DNA of 64,000 nucleotides, from contig NZ_CP039121.1 in NCBI RefSeq assembly GCF_014131735.1, positions 1,550,001 to 1,614,000 of the forward strand, given 5' to 3'. The stretch comes from Lactiplantibacillus plantarum. GTDB lineage: Bacteria > Bacillota > Bacilli > Lactobacillales > Lactobacillaceae. Position 1 is the first letter of the stretch, and every line of letters begins with the position of its first letter. This document shows positions 17,248-26,345 of this stretch, piece after piece. Position numbers and translations under genes: made by a program. The notes below the pieces were generated by a model. The model saw nothing but the letters and a program-made list of their open reading frames with translations. It did no database searches and was not told where the DNA came from.

Positions 17248-18480
17248 ATGACAGAACGAGTAGTTGTGACTGGAATGGGTGCGGTGACGCCCCTCGGTAA
17301 TAGTGTTGATGAATTTTTAACGGGGTTATTCGCGGGACAAGTTGGGATTAAGCCCATCACGAAGTTTGACGCGACGCCCACTGGGATTACAGTTGCCGGT
17401 GAGGTTAAGGATTTTCAGCCAGAAGAACGAATTGAAAAGAAATTAGCGAAAAGATTGGATTTATTTTCCGTTTATGGTCTATACAGTGCAAGTGAAGCGA
17501 TGGCGCAAGCCGGACTAAATGAAGAAAATATTGACCCAGAACGATTAGGCGTTATTTATGGTTCGGGTATCGGTGGTTTAACGACGATTGAAGCGCAAGT
17601 GATCAAGATGCACGACAAGAGTCCCAAACGAGTTTCACCGTTATTCGTCCCTAATTCAATCATTAACATGGTTGTTGGTAATATCGCGATGCAATTTAAC
17701 GCACAGAATACCAGTCAAGCGATTGTGACCGCGTGTGCGTCGGCGACGAATGCCATCGGCGATGCGTTTGAATATTTGCGTCAAGGAAAGGCAGATGTGA
17801 TCATCACGGGTGGTTCAGAAGCTTCCGTCAACGAAATCGGTATTGCAGGGTTTGCGTCCCTGACTGCGTTGTCGAAAGCCACTGACCCAACGTTGGCTTC
17901 GTTACCGTTTGATCGTCAACGCAATGGGTTTGTGATGGGTGAAGGGGGTGCGACGTTAGTCTTAGAAACGTTGGCCCATGCCCAAGCCCGAGGCGCCCAG
18001 ATTCTTGGTGAAGTCGTGGGTTACGGAACGACTAGCGATGCTTATCATATGACAGCCCCCCGACCGGATGGTGCTGGTGCCAAACGTGCAATGCAACAAG
18101 CCGTTGCGGAAGCCGGCATTCAACCGCGTGATGTGGATTACATCAATGCTCATGGAACAGCCACACATGCGAATGATAGTGCCGAAGCTCAAGCAATTAG
18201 CGCGTTGTTTGGTCAAGATGTACAAGTCAGCAGTACTAAAGGAATGACGGGGCACTTATTAGGCGCTGCGGGTGCAATTGAAGCTGTTGCAACGATTGGT
18301 GCTCTGCAAGCGGGTCAGTTACCTGCGAATATTGGTTGTACGGACCAAGATCCTGAGTGTCCAGTCAATTTAGTAACGCCAGCAACTCAACATCAAGCCG
18401 CAACCTATGCTTTGAGTAATTCATTTGGTTTTGGGGGCCATAATGCCGTGGTTGCCTTTAAGAAGTGGGTGAATGTATGA
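17248..18480 (+). CDS. fabF: 3-oxoacyl-ACP synthase II FabF
   Basis: Elongating condensing enzyme, joining malonyl-ACP to acyl-ACP. 410 aa from ATG 17248, seven bases after GGGAGG. Cys-His-His triad: Cys163 in TACASATNAIGD, His in INAHGTATHAND and His in KGMTGHLLGAAG; the family's NSFGFGGHNA closes the protein. No fabB is present, so this is the only elongating condensing enzyme in the window. Its stop overlaps the accB start. Confidence 0.97.
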   Translation: MTERVVVTGMGAVTPLGNSVDEFLTGLFAGQVGIKPITKFDATPTGITVAGEVKDFQPEERIEKKLAKRLDLFSVYGLYSASEAMAQAGLNEENIDPERLGVIYGSGIGGLTTIEAQVIKMHDKSPKRVSPLFVPNSIINMVVGNIAMQFNAQNTSQAIVTACASATNAIGDAFEYLRQGKADVIITGGSEASVNEIGIAGFASLTALSKATDPTLASLPFDRQRNGFVMGEGGATLVLETLAHAQARGAQILGEVVGYGTTSDAYHMTAPRPDGAGAKRAMQQAVAEAGIQPRDVDYINAHGTATHANDSAEAQAISALFGQDVQVSSTKGMTGHLLGAAGAIEAVATIGALQAGQLPANIGCTDQDPECPVNLVTPATQHQAATYALSNSFGFGGHNAVVAFKKWVNV

Positions 18481-18938
18481 GTATGACGGATACGGAAGCG
18501 ATGACCGCCCTGATCAATCAGTTTAATCAATCCAGCGCTCAAGTCATGGACGTCAAGACGACAACCTTTGAACTGCATTTGAATAAACAAGCTGAAACTG
18601 CTGAGACAAATTCAGCGCGTTCACAGCCGGCAGTGACCGACTCCGCGGTACCAGTGGTCAAACCGACGACTGAAGTGGCGACTCAATCGGGAACAACGAT
18701 GGTCACGGCGCCCCTAGTTGGGGTGGCTTACTTAGCTGCCGACCCGAAACAGGCGCCGTTTGTTCAGGTGGGTGATCGTGTCAAGTCAGGGGAAACCTTG
18801 TGTGTAATCGAAGCGATGAAAATGATCAACGAAGTCCCTAGCCCAGTTAGTGGGATCGTTAAAGAAGTTTTAATTAAGAATGCAACTATGGTTGAATTTG
18901 ATGAACCATTGTTTGCAATTGAGGAGACGACCGTTTAA
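18477..18938 (+). CDS. accB: Biotin carboxyl carrier protein of acetyl-CoA carboxylase
   Basis: Carries CO2 on biotin between the carboxylase and transferase subunits. 153 aa: a short helical N-terminus, a Pro/Thr/Ser/Ala-rich flexible linker (about residues 40-75), then the biotinyl domain with Lys115 in the canonical EAMKM motif. The ATG overlaps the fabF stop (ATGA), and its own TAA overlaps the ATG of the second fabZ. Confidence 0.96.
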   Translation: MSMTDTEAMTALINQFNQSSAQVMDVKTTTFELHLNKQAETAETNSARSQPAVTDSAVPVVKPTTEVATQSGTTMVTAPLVGVAYLAADPKQAPFVQVGDRVKSGETLCVIEAMKMINEVPSPVSGIVKEVLIKNATMVEFDEPLFAIEETTV

Positions 18939-19351
18939 TGGAAGTTACGGATTTAATTCCCCAACGGTTTCCGCTGCAATTATTAGACCGTATCGTAGCG
19001 GTCCAACCAGGTGTCAGCGCAACAGCGGAAAAATTAGTCACGATTAATGAATGGTTTTTTCAGAGTCAGACACTGACCGGAAGAACGATGATTCGGCCAG
19101 TATTATTAGAAATTTTGGCTCAAACGGGAGTTGTGGCTTTACTATCGATGCCAGAACATCATGGTAATAACGTCTTTTTTGGCGGAATTCGGCAGGCTGA
19201 TTTTAAGACGGATGTGCGCCCAGGTGACCGGTTAGAAGCGATGGTAACGTTAACTAAGTTGCGTCGTCAAATCGGAACAGGCCATGGCGTGATTACCTGT
19301 GCTGGTCGTGAGGTTGTTAGTGCTGATTTAACCTTTGTAATGCAAGCCTGA
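18938..19351 (+). CDS. FabZ-like hotdog protein lacking the catalytic histidine
   Basis: 137-aa single hotdog domain clearly homologous to FabZ (shared NExFFQ, the same spacing to LLEILAQ, and a C-terminal RPGD segment). Aligned without gaps to FabZ at 13769, catalytic His50 is replaced by Gln44, and the following FPGNPVMPG by a TLTGRTMIRP segment, while the Glu (Glu58) is kept. Dehydration by the usual His-Glu mechanism is therefore unlikely. It lies between accB and accC with overlapping start, so it is expressed with the operon. It may be a structural partner or regulator of FabZ, an isomerase-like variant, or a thioesterase-like protein; none of these is shown. Confidence 0.85.
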   Translation: MEVTDLIPQRFPLQLLDRIVAVQPGVSATAEKLVTINEWFFQSQTLTGRTMIRPVLLEILAQTGVVALLSMPEHHGNNVFFGGIRQADFKTDVRPGDRLEAMVTLTKLRRQIGTGHGVITCAGREVVSADLTFVMQA

Positions 19352-19365
19352 AGGAGGTATGGCGA

Positions 19366-20754
19366 TTGTTTAAAAAAGTCTTAGTCGCGAACCGTGGTGA
19401 AATTGCGGTCCAAGTTATTCGCGCGCTTCATGAGATGGGGATTAAAGCGGTCGCTGTCTATTCAGTGGCTGATCAGGAGAGCTTATTTGTACATCTGGCT
19501 GATGAGGCGGTCTGTATTGGGGCGAGTCCCGTCAACCAGTCATATTTGAATATGCAAGCAATTATTAGCGCTGCTAATTTGACCGGGTGTCAGGCGATTC
19601 ATCCAGGCTACGGCTTTTTATCTGAGAATGCGGAATTTGCCAAAATGTGTGCGGATTGTCAGTTAACGTTTATTGGACCGCGTCCTGAGGTGATTGACCA
19701 GATGGGTGACAAAGAAAATGCCCGGCAGACCATGCAACGATTAGGCGTACCCGTGATTCCCGGCAGTCCATCGGTGCTTAAGGATGTTGAGGCGGCTATG
19801 CAAGCTGCCCATACCTTAGGTTACCCAGTTATGATCAAAGCCGCTGCTGGGGGTGGCGGTAAGGGGATTCGCGCGGTTAGTAATGATCAAGATTTAGCGA
19901 AGGCTTTTCGAACCGCTCAGCAGGAAGCTCAAGCTTCATACGATGATCATCGGTTGTACTTAGAAAAAATCATTGCCCCGGCGAAGCATATCGAAGTGCA
20001 GGTCTTAGCCGATCAACAGGGGCATGTTATTTATCTACCAGAGCGCGATTGTTCGCTACAACGGAATCATCAAAAAGTGTTAGAGGAAAGTCCATGTGCG
20101 GTCATCACGACTGCTGAACGGACCGAATTGGGACAATTAGTGGCTGACGCAACCAAAAAGTTGGGTTATACAAATACGGGTACCTATGAGTTTTTAATGG
20201 ATCAGCAGCATCATTTTTATTTTTTGGAAATGAATACGCGGTTGCAAGTTGAACATACGGTTACTGAAATGGTAACGGGTATTGAATTGATTAAAGCGCA
20301 AGTACAAATTGCAGCTGGTATGCCTTTAAAAATTAAACAAGCGGATGTGAAAATTCATGGTGTTGCCATGGAGTGTCGCTTGAATGCGGAGGATCCATAC
20401 CACGATTTTCGACCGCAACCTGGAAAAATCACCCGGTTGATCTACCCAATGGGGACACTGGGAGTCCGGATTGATGCTGGTGTGGTGACTGGTAGCATGA
20501 TTGCACCGTTTTACGACTCGATGATTGCCAAAATCATTGTTCACGGTATTAATCGGAAGATGGTCAGTCGCAAGATGCATCGTTGTTTATTGGAATTGAC
20601 CATCGATGGGGTTCAAACGAACCGGATCTTCTTAGCAGGATTAGTTGCAGATTCGACTGTTGGCCGTGGTACCTATACCACAGCTTATATCGAACAAGAC
20701 TTTTTGAAAGGATGGTTAAGTGATGCCCAAGCGCAAGTTTCAAGCACCCACTGA
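19366..20754 (+). CDS. accC: Biotin carboxylase subunit of acetyl-CoA carboxylase
   Basis: ATP-dependent carboxylation of biotin on AccB. 462 aa with ATP-grasp fold: KVLVANRGEIA at the start, the glycine loop AAAGGGGKGIR, HIEVQVLAD, ERDCSLQRNHQKVLEE, and EMNTRLQVEHTVTE with the catalytic region. The start is TTG 19366, eight bases after AGGAGG. Its last 32 bases overlap accD. Normal family length. Confidence 0.97.
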   Translation: MFKKVLVANRGEIAVQVIRALHEMGIKAVAVYSVADQESLFVHLADEAVCIGASPVNQSYLNMQAIISAANLTGCQAIHPGYGFLSENAEFAKMCADCQLTFIGPRPEVIDQMGDKENARQTMQRLGVPVIPGSPSVLKDVEAAMQAAHTLGYPVMIKAAAGGGGKGIRAVSNDQDLAKAFRTAQQEAQASYDDHRLYLEKIIAPAKHIEVQVLADQQGHVIYLPERDCSLQRNHQKVLEESPCAVITTAERTELGQLVADATKKLGYTNTGTYEFLMDQQHHFYFLEMNTRLQVEHTVTEMVTGIELIKAQVQIAAGMPLKIKQADVKIHGVAMECRLNAEDPYHDFRPQPGKITRLIYPMGTLGVRIDAGVVTGSMIAPFYDSMIAKIIVHGINRKMVSRKMHRCLLELTIDGVQTNRIFLAGLVADSTVGRGTYTTAYIEQDFLKGWLSDAQAQVSSTH

Positions 20755-21565
20755 ACGGCAGTTAGCTGTTCGACGGGATAATATTCCAGACGCGTTATTG
20801 ACGCGCTGTCCAGTTTGTCATGAAGATTGTTATACCCAAGATCTCGGTGAATTCAAGGTATGTCCCCATTGTGATTATGGGTTTCGCTTGCCTGCTTGGC
20901 AACGTGTTCAACAATTGACGGCGAGTTTTGAAGAGCGGGATGCGGACCTAAGTGCGCCCGTCAGTTTTGATGACCCTGCATATTTAAAAAAGTTGCAGCG
21001 TGCCAAAGCAGCCTCACACTTGAATGAGAGCGTATTGACTGGTATTGGGACGTTAGCGACTTATCAATTTGGGTTAGGTGTCATGGAAACTAAATTTATG
21101 ATGGGGAGTTTGGGGGCGGCAACCGGTGAGAAAATTACGCGATTATTTGAAACTTGTACGACCCAAAAACTTCCCGTTGTGATGGTTACTGCTTCTGGCG
21201 GGGCGCGTATGCAAGAAGGCGCTCGTGCATTGATGCAAATGGCTAAGGTGTCCACGGCGGTTGCAAATCACCGAAAAGCTGGACTATTGTATATTACAAT
21301 TTTAACTGATCCAACCACTGGTGGTGTCACGGCTAGTTTTGCGATGCAGGGTGACATTATGTTGAGCGAGCCACGAGCGCTCATTGGATTCGCGGGTCGG
21401 CGAGTCATTGAACAAACCATTCAACAGACACCACCTGCGGATTTCCAACGGGCGGAAACCTTATTGGCCAATGGATGGTTAGATCAAATTGTGCCCCGAC
21501 CAGCCTTACGGAAAACACTACAACGATTATTAACAATCACTCAGGGAGGTCATCAGGATGTCTAA
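20723..21565 (+). CDS. accD: Acetyl-CoA carboxylase carboxyltransferase subunit beta
   Basis: With AccA, transfers the carboxyl group from biotin to acetyl-CoA. 280 aa. It has the N-terminal zinc ribbon (CPVCHEDC ... CPHCDYG, about residues 31-53) followed by the crotonase-fold domain with VTASGGARMQEG and DPTTGGVTASFAM. Start ATG 20723 lies inside the end of accC, so coupling is likely. The end overlaps accA by eight bases. Confidence 0.96.
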   Translation: MPKRKFQAPTERQLAVRRDNIPDALLTRCPVCHEDCYTQDLGEFKVCPHCDYGFRLPAWQRVQQLTASFEERDADLSAPVSFDDPAYLKKLQRAKAASHLNESVLTGIGTLATYQFGLGVMETKFMMGSLGAATGEKITRLFETCTTQKLPVVMVTASGGARMQEGARALMQMAKVSTAVANHRKAGLLYITILTDPTTGGVTASFAMQGDIMLSEPRALIGFAGRRVIEQTIQQTPPADFQRAETLLANGWLDQIVPRPALRKTLQRLLTITQGGHQDV

Positions 21566-22328
21566 AGTAACGGCCTACGAACAAGTTCAAGCAGCCCGGG
21601 ATGCTAGTAAGATTAGCATTCAAACGTTGATTGATGGCTTGACAGAGGATTTTTTTGATTGTCATGGTGATCGTCAACGGGCGGATGATCCAGCTGTAAT
21701 CGCCGGCTTAGCAACAATTGCTCAACGGCCCGTCACCATTATTGGTATTCAGAAGGGTCAAAATTTGGCCGAGAATCAAGCTCGGCATTTTGGCTGTGCG
21801 ACGCCTAGCGGTTATCGAAAAGCATTGCGGTTAATGCGGCAAGCAGAACAATTACGGCAGCCGGTCGTGACCTTAATCAACACGCCGGGTGCCTATCCGG
21901 GTGTCGATGCGGAATATGAGGGACAAGGACGAGCAATTGCTGACTGTTTGTTAGCAGGATTACAATTGCGAGTACCATTTTTGAGTTTGATTGTTGGTGA
22001 AGGTGGCAGTGGTGGTGCATTAGCCTTAGCATGTGGTGATCAAGTCTGGATGTTGGCGAATAGTACTTACTCGGTGTTATCGCCTGAAGGCTATGCCACT
22101 ATTTTATGGAAAGAATCGCAACGTGCTGCTGAAGCTGCGGAAAAAATGCGCTTGACGCCGACAGAATTATTGGCAGATGGAATTATTGATCGGATTATTC
22201 CTGAAGTAGCAACCGCAGCAGATTGTCAACCGCTGAAAACGGCCATTGACGAGACATTAACTGCTTTAACAGCAAAGTCGGTGACGGAACTGGTTACGCA
22301 ACGCCAAGCCCGTTATCGGCAATTTTAA
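21558..22328 (+). CDS. accA: Acetyl-CoA carboxylase carboxyltransferase subunit alpha
   Basis: Partner of AccD in the carboxyltransferase. 256 aa, shorter than the ~320 aa E. coli protein as is common in lactic acid bacteria, lacking part of the N-terminal helical region. Motifs: DCHGDRQRADDPAVIAGLA, INTPGAYPGVDAEYEGQG and GEGGSGGALALACGD. It starts within accD, with GGGAGG upstream. Confidence 0.96.
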   Translation: MSKVTAYEQVQAARDASKISIQTLIDGLTEDFFDCHGDRQRADDPAVIAGLATIAQRPVTIIGIQKGQNLAENQARHFGCATPSGYRKALRLMRQAEQLRQPVVTLINTPGAYPGVDAEYEGQGRAIADCLLAGLQLRVPFLSLIVGEGGSGGALALACGDQVWMLANSTYSVLSPEGYATILWKESQRAAEAAEKMRLTPTELLADGIIDRIIPEVATAADCQPLKTAIDETLTALTAKSVTELVTQRQARYRQF

Positions 22329-22348
22329 ATAAGTGAGGAATGATAAGT

Positions 22349-23107
22349 ATGGATGGAATTTTATCGGGTAAGACTATTGTGGTCATGGGTGTGGCCAATC
22401 AGCGCAGTATTGCCTGGGGGTGTACCGAGGCATTAATTGCACAGGGGGCCCAGGTTATCTTGACTTACCAAAATGACCGTTTGAAGCAAAGTTTACAGCG
22501 GTTTGTTGCGCCAGATGTGCCGTTAATTGCCTGTGATGTTGCTGATGATGACAATGTTGATCGGGCATTTGCAAGCATTAAACAACAGTATGGTGCCATC
22601 GATGGGATTATCCATGCGATTGCTTATGCGGATAAAGCAACGTTAGAAGGTGATTTTGTGAATACCACGAAAGCTGGATATGATTTGGCACAAAATATTA
22701 GTGCGTATTCGCTGATTGCAGTTGCCCGAGCAGCTCGGCCAATGCTGAAACCAGGAGCCAGTCTCGTAACGTTGACGTATTTTGGATCAGAGCGAGCCGT
22801 ACCAAATTACAATATGATGGGGGTTGCTAAGGCCGCGTTGGAAGCAAATGTGCGTTACTTGGCACGTGACCTTGGACCACAACAAGTCCGCGTGAATGCA
22901 ATTTCAGCCGGAGCAGTCAAAACGTTGGCGGTAACGGGTATTCATGAGCATCAGCAATTATTAAAATTATCTCGCAGTATGACAGTTGATGGAGAACCGG
23001 TAAAAACGCGTGAGATCGGCAACGTGGCTGCCTTTTTATTAAGCGATCTCTCGACTGGAATGACCGGGGACGTGGTATACGTGGATAAAGGGGTCCACTT
23101 AAGTTAA
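22349..23107 (+). CDS. fabI: Enoyl-ACP reductase FabI
   Basis: NADH/NADPH-dependent reduction of trans-2-enoyl-ACP, the last step of each elongation cycle and the triclosan target. 252-aa divergent SDR with VMGVANQRSIAWG at the N-terminus and the Tyr-x6-Lys pair in the YNMMGVAKAALE segment; the upstream Tyr of FabI sits in TYFGSERAV. Start ATG 22349 is nine bases after GAGGA; ATG 22340 overlaps that site. Stop overlaps the next gene. Confidence 0.95.
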   Translation: MDGILSGKTIVVMGVANQRSIAWGCTEALIAQGAQVILTYQNDRLKQSLQRFVAPDVPLIACDVADDDNVDRAFASIKQQYGAIDGIIHAIAYADKATLEGDFVNTTKAGYDLAQNISAYSLIAVARAARPMLKPGASLVTLTYFGSERAVPNYNMMGVAKAALEANVRYLARDLGPQQVRVNAISAGAVKTLAVTGIHEHQQLLKLSRSMTVDGEPVKTREIGNVAAFLLSDLSTGMTGDVVYVDKGVHLS

Positions 23108-23658
23108 TGCCAATCACTCAAGTTGTCTTTAAACGGCAGTGGCTTCAGATGCCGGTCGATGTTTCTAAAAAAATGCGACGGGTCACTCAGCGAACCGTGA
23201 GTCGCCAATTAATTCAGCAAGTGTTATCGGTACCATTAGCTTATCATCGATTGGGCCAGCCCTATTTTCCAAGTCATCCTCGATTAGGTGTTAGTGTTAG
23301 TCACACGCACCAGTTAGTGATGGTAGCGGTTGGTCCGGGACCTCTGGGGATTGATGTTGAACAGGTCCGTCCATATGATGTGACTGCCATTCGGCGAGCC
23401 TTTACATCGGCGGAATGGCAGCTATTACAGGCTTTATCGGTGCAAGATCGTTATCGGTTAGGGTGGCAACTTTGGACGGCTAAAGAAGCGGTATTAAAGT
23501 TAGTGGGCTGTGGTTTGACCCATGCGCCCAGCCGTGTTGAGGTTCTTGATTTAGAACGTGGACTAGCGTGCTATCAAACACAGTTATACCAGTTGACGCC
23601 GTTAGAATTGCCTGCGACTCACGAGGGATTTTTGGCTCGTCCCTTGTCGGTTGGCTGA
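23107..23658 (+). CDS. 4'-phosphopantetheinyl transferase (Sfp-type)
   Basis: 183-aa enzyme that attaches phosphopantetheine from CoA to the ACP serine. The metal-binding GIDVEQVRP motif (about residue 79) and the WTAKEAVLKLVGCGL motif (about residue 121) are typical. Short for the Sfp group. Its ATG overlaps the fabI stop and it is the final gene of the operon; ending a fab operon with the ACP-activating enzyme makes functional sense. The chromosome probably also has an AcpS elsewhere, which cannot be checked here. Confidence 0.9.
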   Translation: MPITQVVFKRQWLQMPVDVSKKMRRVTQRTVSRQLIQQVLSVPLAYHRLGQPYFPSHPRLGVSVSHTHQLVMVAVGPGPLGIDVEQVRPYDVTAIRRAFTSAEWQLLQALSVQDRYRLGWQLWTAKEAVLKLVGCGLTHAPSRVEVLDLERGLACYQTQLYQLTPLELPATHEGFLARPLSVG

Positions 23659-23782
23659 TTGGAGCGTGTTGTTGGTATTAACTTTAGTGCGTTCTTTTTT
23701 AAGTTTAGTGAACAATGGCCACTGGATTTTATTATCGGCCGACTGGGTTGACCTGCTATTGCAAGCCTTCTACGTGCTGACT

Positions 23783-23830
23783 AAAAGCAGTTCTGAGCAA
23801 GCCATAATTGTGGGCTCAGAACTGCTTTTT
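23783..23830. terminator. Bidirectional intrinsic terminator closing the fab operon
   Basis: AAAAGCAGTTCTGAGC pairs with GCTCAGAACTGCTTTT, with A and T runs outside, so it can serve both the fab operon (+) and the convergent DUF554 gene (-). The ~120 bp between the last fab gene and this stem contain no convincing gene. Confidence 0.93.
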
Positions 23831-23852
23831 AATTTGTCCTTCAATAATTTAT

Positions 23853-24578
23853 CTATAATAATGGCAATACAAAATTCATCCATAACCATGAAATCGGCAT
23901 GATAACGACCATCATCGGAATCATATCGGCGGTCGGAAACATCTTGACGGCAATAATGCGAAAGCCGCTGGCAACCATTAAAATACCACCGACCGCTTTG
24001 AAATCTAGAATCATGTCAGGAGTGGTCAAGGGAAAGACTAGGTGAGCGATTAAGAATAAAGCAGTCAGGATGATTAGTTGGGGAACAGCAATTAAGGAAA
24101 CAACTAACCCTAAGTTAGCACCGAAAATTACCGCAGCAAAGAAGTCCAGAATCGATTTGGAAATCAAAATTGTGGCGTCGCCGTTCATCCCTTCAGTTAA
24201 AGTCCCGTAAATACCAGTTCCACTGGCACAAAATAGTACGATTACCGTGACCATTGTCTGTTCAAAAGCCTGTTTCTCAAAAGTTGCTGGTGCTTTGACA
24301 AACCGTGAAATGAAACGTTGCATCGCGGCAGCGCCGTGATTGATTGCAGTTCCCAAATGACAAAGTAATCCAATACCTGTTCCGATAATAACGGCAAAGA
24401 TGACCGCCGCTAGATTTTTTAGTGGTGCAATCGCGTAAATCCCCATACACATGGAACAGATCCCAAAGGACATATTCAGCCCATCTTTTAAACGTTGTGA
24501 CATTCGTTTGCCGGTCAATGCGCCGACAATACCCCCGAAAAAGATTGCACACACGTTAGTAATAATTCCAATTGGCAC
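23853..24578 (-). CDS. DUF554 membrane protein (YqgA/YdfK type)
   Basis: 241-aa polytopic membrane protein with about seven hydrophobic segments and glycine-rich GGIVGALTGKR and IGTGIGLLCHLG near the N-terminus, as in the DUF554 family of uncharacterised transporters. The GTG at 24578 is chosen because GAGGAGG lies six bases upstream. Divergently transcribed from a LysR regulator 126 bp away, which may control it. Substrate unknown. Confidence 0.85.
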   Translation of the reverse strand: MPIGIITNVCAIFFGGIVGALTGKRMSQRLKDGLNMSFGICSMCMGIYAIAPLKNLAAVIFAVIIGTGIGLLCHLGTAINHGAAAMQRFISRFVKAPATFEKQAFEQTMVTVIVLFCASGTGIYGTLTEGMNGDATILISKSILDFFAAVIFGANLGLVVSLIAVPQLIILTALFLIAHLVFPLTTPDMILDFKAVGGILMVASGFRIIAVKMFPTADMIPMMVVIMPISWLWMNFVLPLL

Positions 24579-24668
24579 GCAAGCCCTCCTCAATATTTAA
24601 TTGATAAAAACAACAGCTATTAGTTTAGAGCTTGTTTCGGATAAGAACAATTCTGAATATGTGGTAAA

Positions 24669-24687
24669 CTATTCTAAATGGGAATAG
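24669..24687. promoter_or_regulatory. Candidate operator for the divergent LysR/DUF554 pair
   Basis: CTATTC-n7-GAATAG dyad 17 bp before the LysR start; 22 bp upstream is AGAA-n3-TTCT (24646-24656). The pair of sites in a divergent promoter suits LysR autoregulation, but no experimental support is visible. Confidence 0.4.
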
Positions 24688-24704
24688 TTAGAAGAGGGTT
24701 AATT

Positions 24705-25592
24705 ATGGAAACACGGAAATTGGCAGTGTTTGTTGACCTTGCCACGACCCAGAACTATAGTCGCAGTGCTGAACGCATGTTTTTGTCACAGTCGACCATT
24801 TCAAAGTACATTATGGCTTTAGAGCGCGATTGGCAGGTCCAATTATTTGAACGTGCGCATCGGCAAGTCACGTTAACACGGATTGGGCAACAATTATTGC
24901 CACGGGCCCAAGCAATTCTGCGCGAAGAGCGTCAGTTACAACAAGTTCTGGCCGCTAATACCGCTCATAATGCGCAGTCGCTGGTTGTTCAGGGACTACC
25001 ATCTTTAGCACAATACCAGGCTTTTCATATTATCACGGCATTTACGAAGCGGTATCCGGAAGTGAAATTACAATTTAGTGAGGCGAGTGTCGATCAGTTA
25101 GCGCATGCACTGGATCATACGAATGTCGACATTGTATTTACACGGATTTTCGGGGATCAACCCAATAATTATGACGTTTTATTGAATGAGACCGATCAGT
25201 TTGTGGTCCTTGTTCCGAAAGACGATCCGTTGGCGCAACAAGCTGAGATTAGTCTGTCGATGCTGGCACATGAATCAATTTTATTATTGAAAGATACCAT
25301 CGGTGAAGATAACCCGTTGTTTTCGGCATTTCAAAAAATGCATACGCCACAGATGGTCTATGATGGTCAACGAATTGATCTCATTTTAGAAATGCTGAAT
25401 CAGGGTGATGGTGTCTCGGTTGTCATGGCGCGGTCATTTGATCTCACTGGTTTTGACAACATTAAAGCAATTCCACTGACGCCTACTATTCGCAGTCAGA
25501 TGGCTTTCATGAAACGTCCAGATAATCACGCTGCCGTGGTTGCTAAATTTTGGGCGTTTGCGACGAAGTATAGCCAATCACTTTCAGATTAA
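24705..25592 (+). CDS. LysR-family transcriptional regulator
   Basis: 295-aa LysR regulator. N-terminal winged HTH with LATTQNYSRSAERMFLSQSTISKYI and ALERDWQVQLFER, then a two-lobed effector-binding domain. ATG 24705 gives the canonical METRKLAVF start, with AGAGGG upstream; the earlier in-frame start is too far from a ribosome site. Divergent from the DUF554 membrane protein, its probable target. Confidence 0.88.
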   Translation: METRKLAVFVDLATTQNYSRSAERMFLSQSTISKYIMALERDWQVQLFERAHRQVTLTRIGQQLLPRAQAILREERQLQQVLAANTAHNAQSLVVQGLPSLAQYQAFHIITAFTKRYPEVKLQFSEASVDQLAHALDHTNVDIVFTRIFGDQPNNYDVLLNETDQFVVLVPKDDPLAQQAEISLSMLAHESILLLKDTIGEDNPLFSAFQKMHTPQMVYDGQRIDLILEMLNQGDGVSVVMARSFDLTGFDNIKAIPLTPTIRSQMAFMKRPDNHAAVVAKFWAFATKYSQSLSD

Positions 25593-25798
25593 TTGTGGCG
25601 GCTGATCACATTCTAACGATGTGTCTTGAATCGGAATCAAAGCCGACGATGACATAAGGATAAAAGCAGTCGGTTTCGGTGGTCGTAGCAGGAAGGACGT
25701 GTCCGAACAACAACCGAGCTAGTTAGTCTGTTTTAATCACATTGTAGGTCGTTTGCAGTGATATAAATAAAAATAATTAAAGATGACGGGGTGCAGAC

Positions 25799-26299
25799 AT
25801 GGAACCAATTCATATTTCACAGACTTTATCAATTACCAATCACCGTGTGTTTTCAGCTGATTTGAATGAGCACGACACGGTTTTTGGCGGAAAAATCTTG
25901 GCGACTATCGATGATAATTCATCGATTGCCGCATCGCGAGTGGCTCGAATTGAGACGGTGACCGTGTCAGTCGATCAGGTCAATTTTTTATTGCCGTTTC
26001 GGTTACAAGACTCAATGTGTGCGGAATCTTACGTTTCGGGCGTTGGTCACCGCTCAATCGAGGTATTTACTAAAATCATTGGTGAACACTTGAAGACCGG
26101 CGAACGGTTTTTGGGATTGACTTGCTTTTCAACGTTCGTGGTGACGGACCGTAATATTGAATTACCACTGTTAGTCGCTGATAAACCAGAATACACGTTT
26201 GTTGCTCAGGGCTATCAAGAGCGGCAGGCCGCCCGGTTAGCCAAACTAAAGCGCCAGCAAGACTTTAATGCGCACATTAGCGTTGAATTGCCGTGGTGA
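25799..26299 (+). CDS. Acyl-CoA thioesterase (hotdog, BACH/YkhA type)
   Basis: 166-aa hotdog thioesterase hydrolysing acyl-CoA. The HDTVFGGKILATIDDNSSIAA segment carries the family's conserved N/D-x-x-x-x-x-GG-x-x-(M/L)-x-x-x-D motif, with SVDQVNFLLPF and GVGHRSIEV afterward. Monocistronic; the 200 bp upstream holds no recognisable gene, only short dyads such as GGACGTGTCC. Confidence 0.85.
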   Translation: MEPIHISQTLSITNHRVFSADLNEHDTVFGGKILATIDDNSSIAASRVARIETVTVSVDQVNFLLPFRLQDSMCAESYVSGVGHRSIEVFTKIIGEHLKTGERFLGLTCFSTFVVTDRNIELPLLVADKPEYTFVAQGYQERQAARLAKLKRQQDFNAHISVELPW

Positions 26300-26310
26300 A
26301 TCGATTTAAA

Positions 26311-26339
26311 TTGACAATTTTGGTGAGACTTGTTAAATT
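26311..26339 (+). promoter_or_regulatory. Promoter of the RsgA leader transcript
   Basis: Consensus -35 TTGACA (26311), 17-bp spacer, -10 TAAATT (26334). The start would be about 26346, giving a leader of roughly 215 nt before the RsgA start codon. Confidence 0.6.
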
Positions 26340-26345
26340 GTAATT

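Noticed and set aside
23651..23902. 83-codon open frame after the phosphopantetheinyl transferase
   Set aside because: It overlaps the end of that gene and crosses the operon terminator; no ribosome site.
25593..25798. Possible structured RNA before the thioesterase gene
   Set aside because: Only short dyads such as GGACGTGTCC are present, with no promoter-terminator arrangement.
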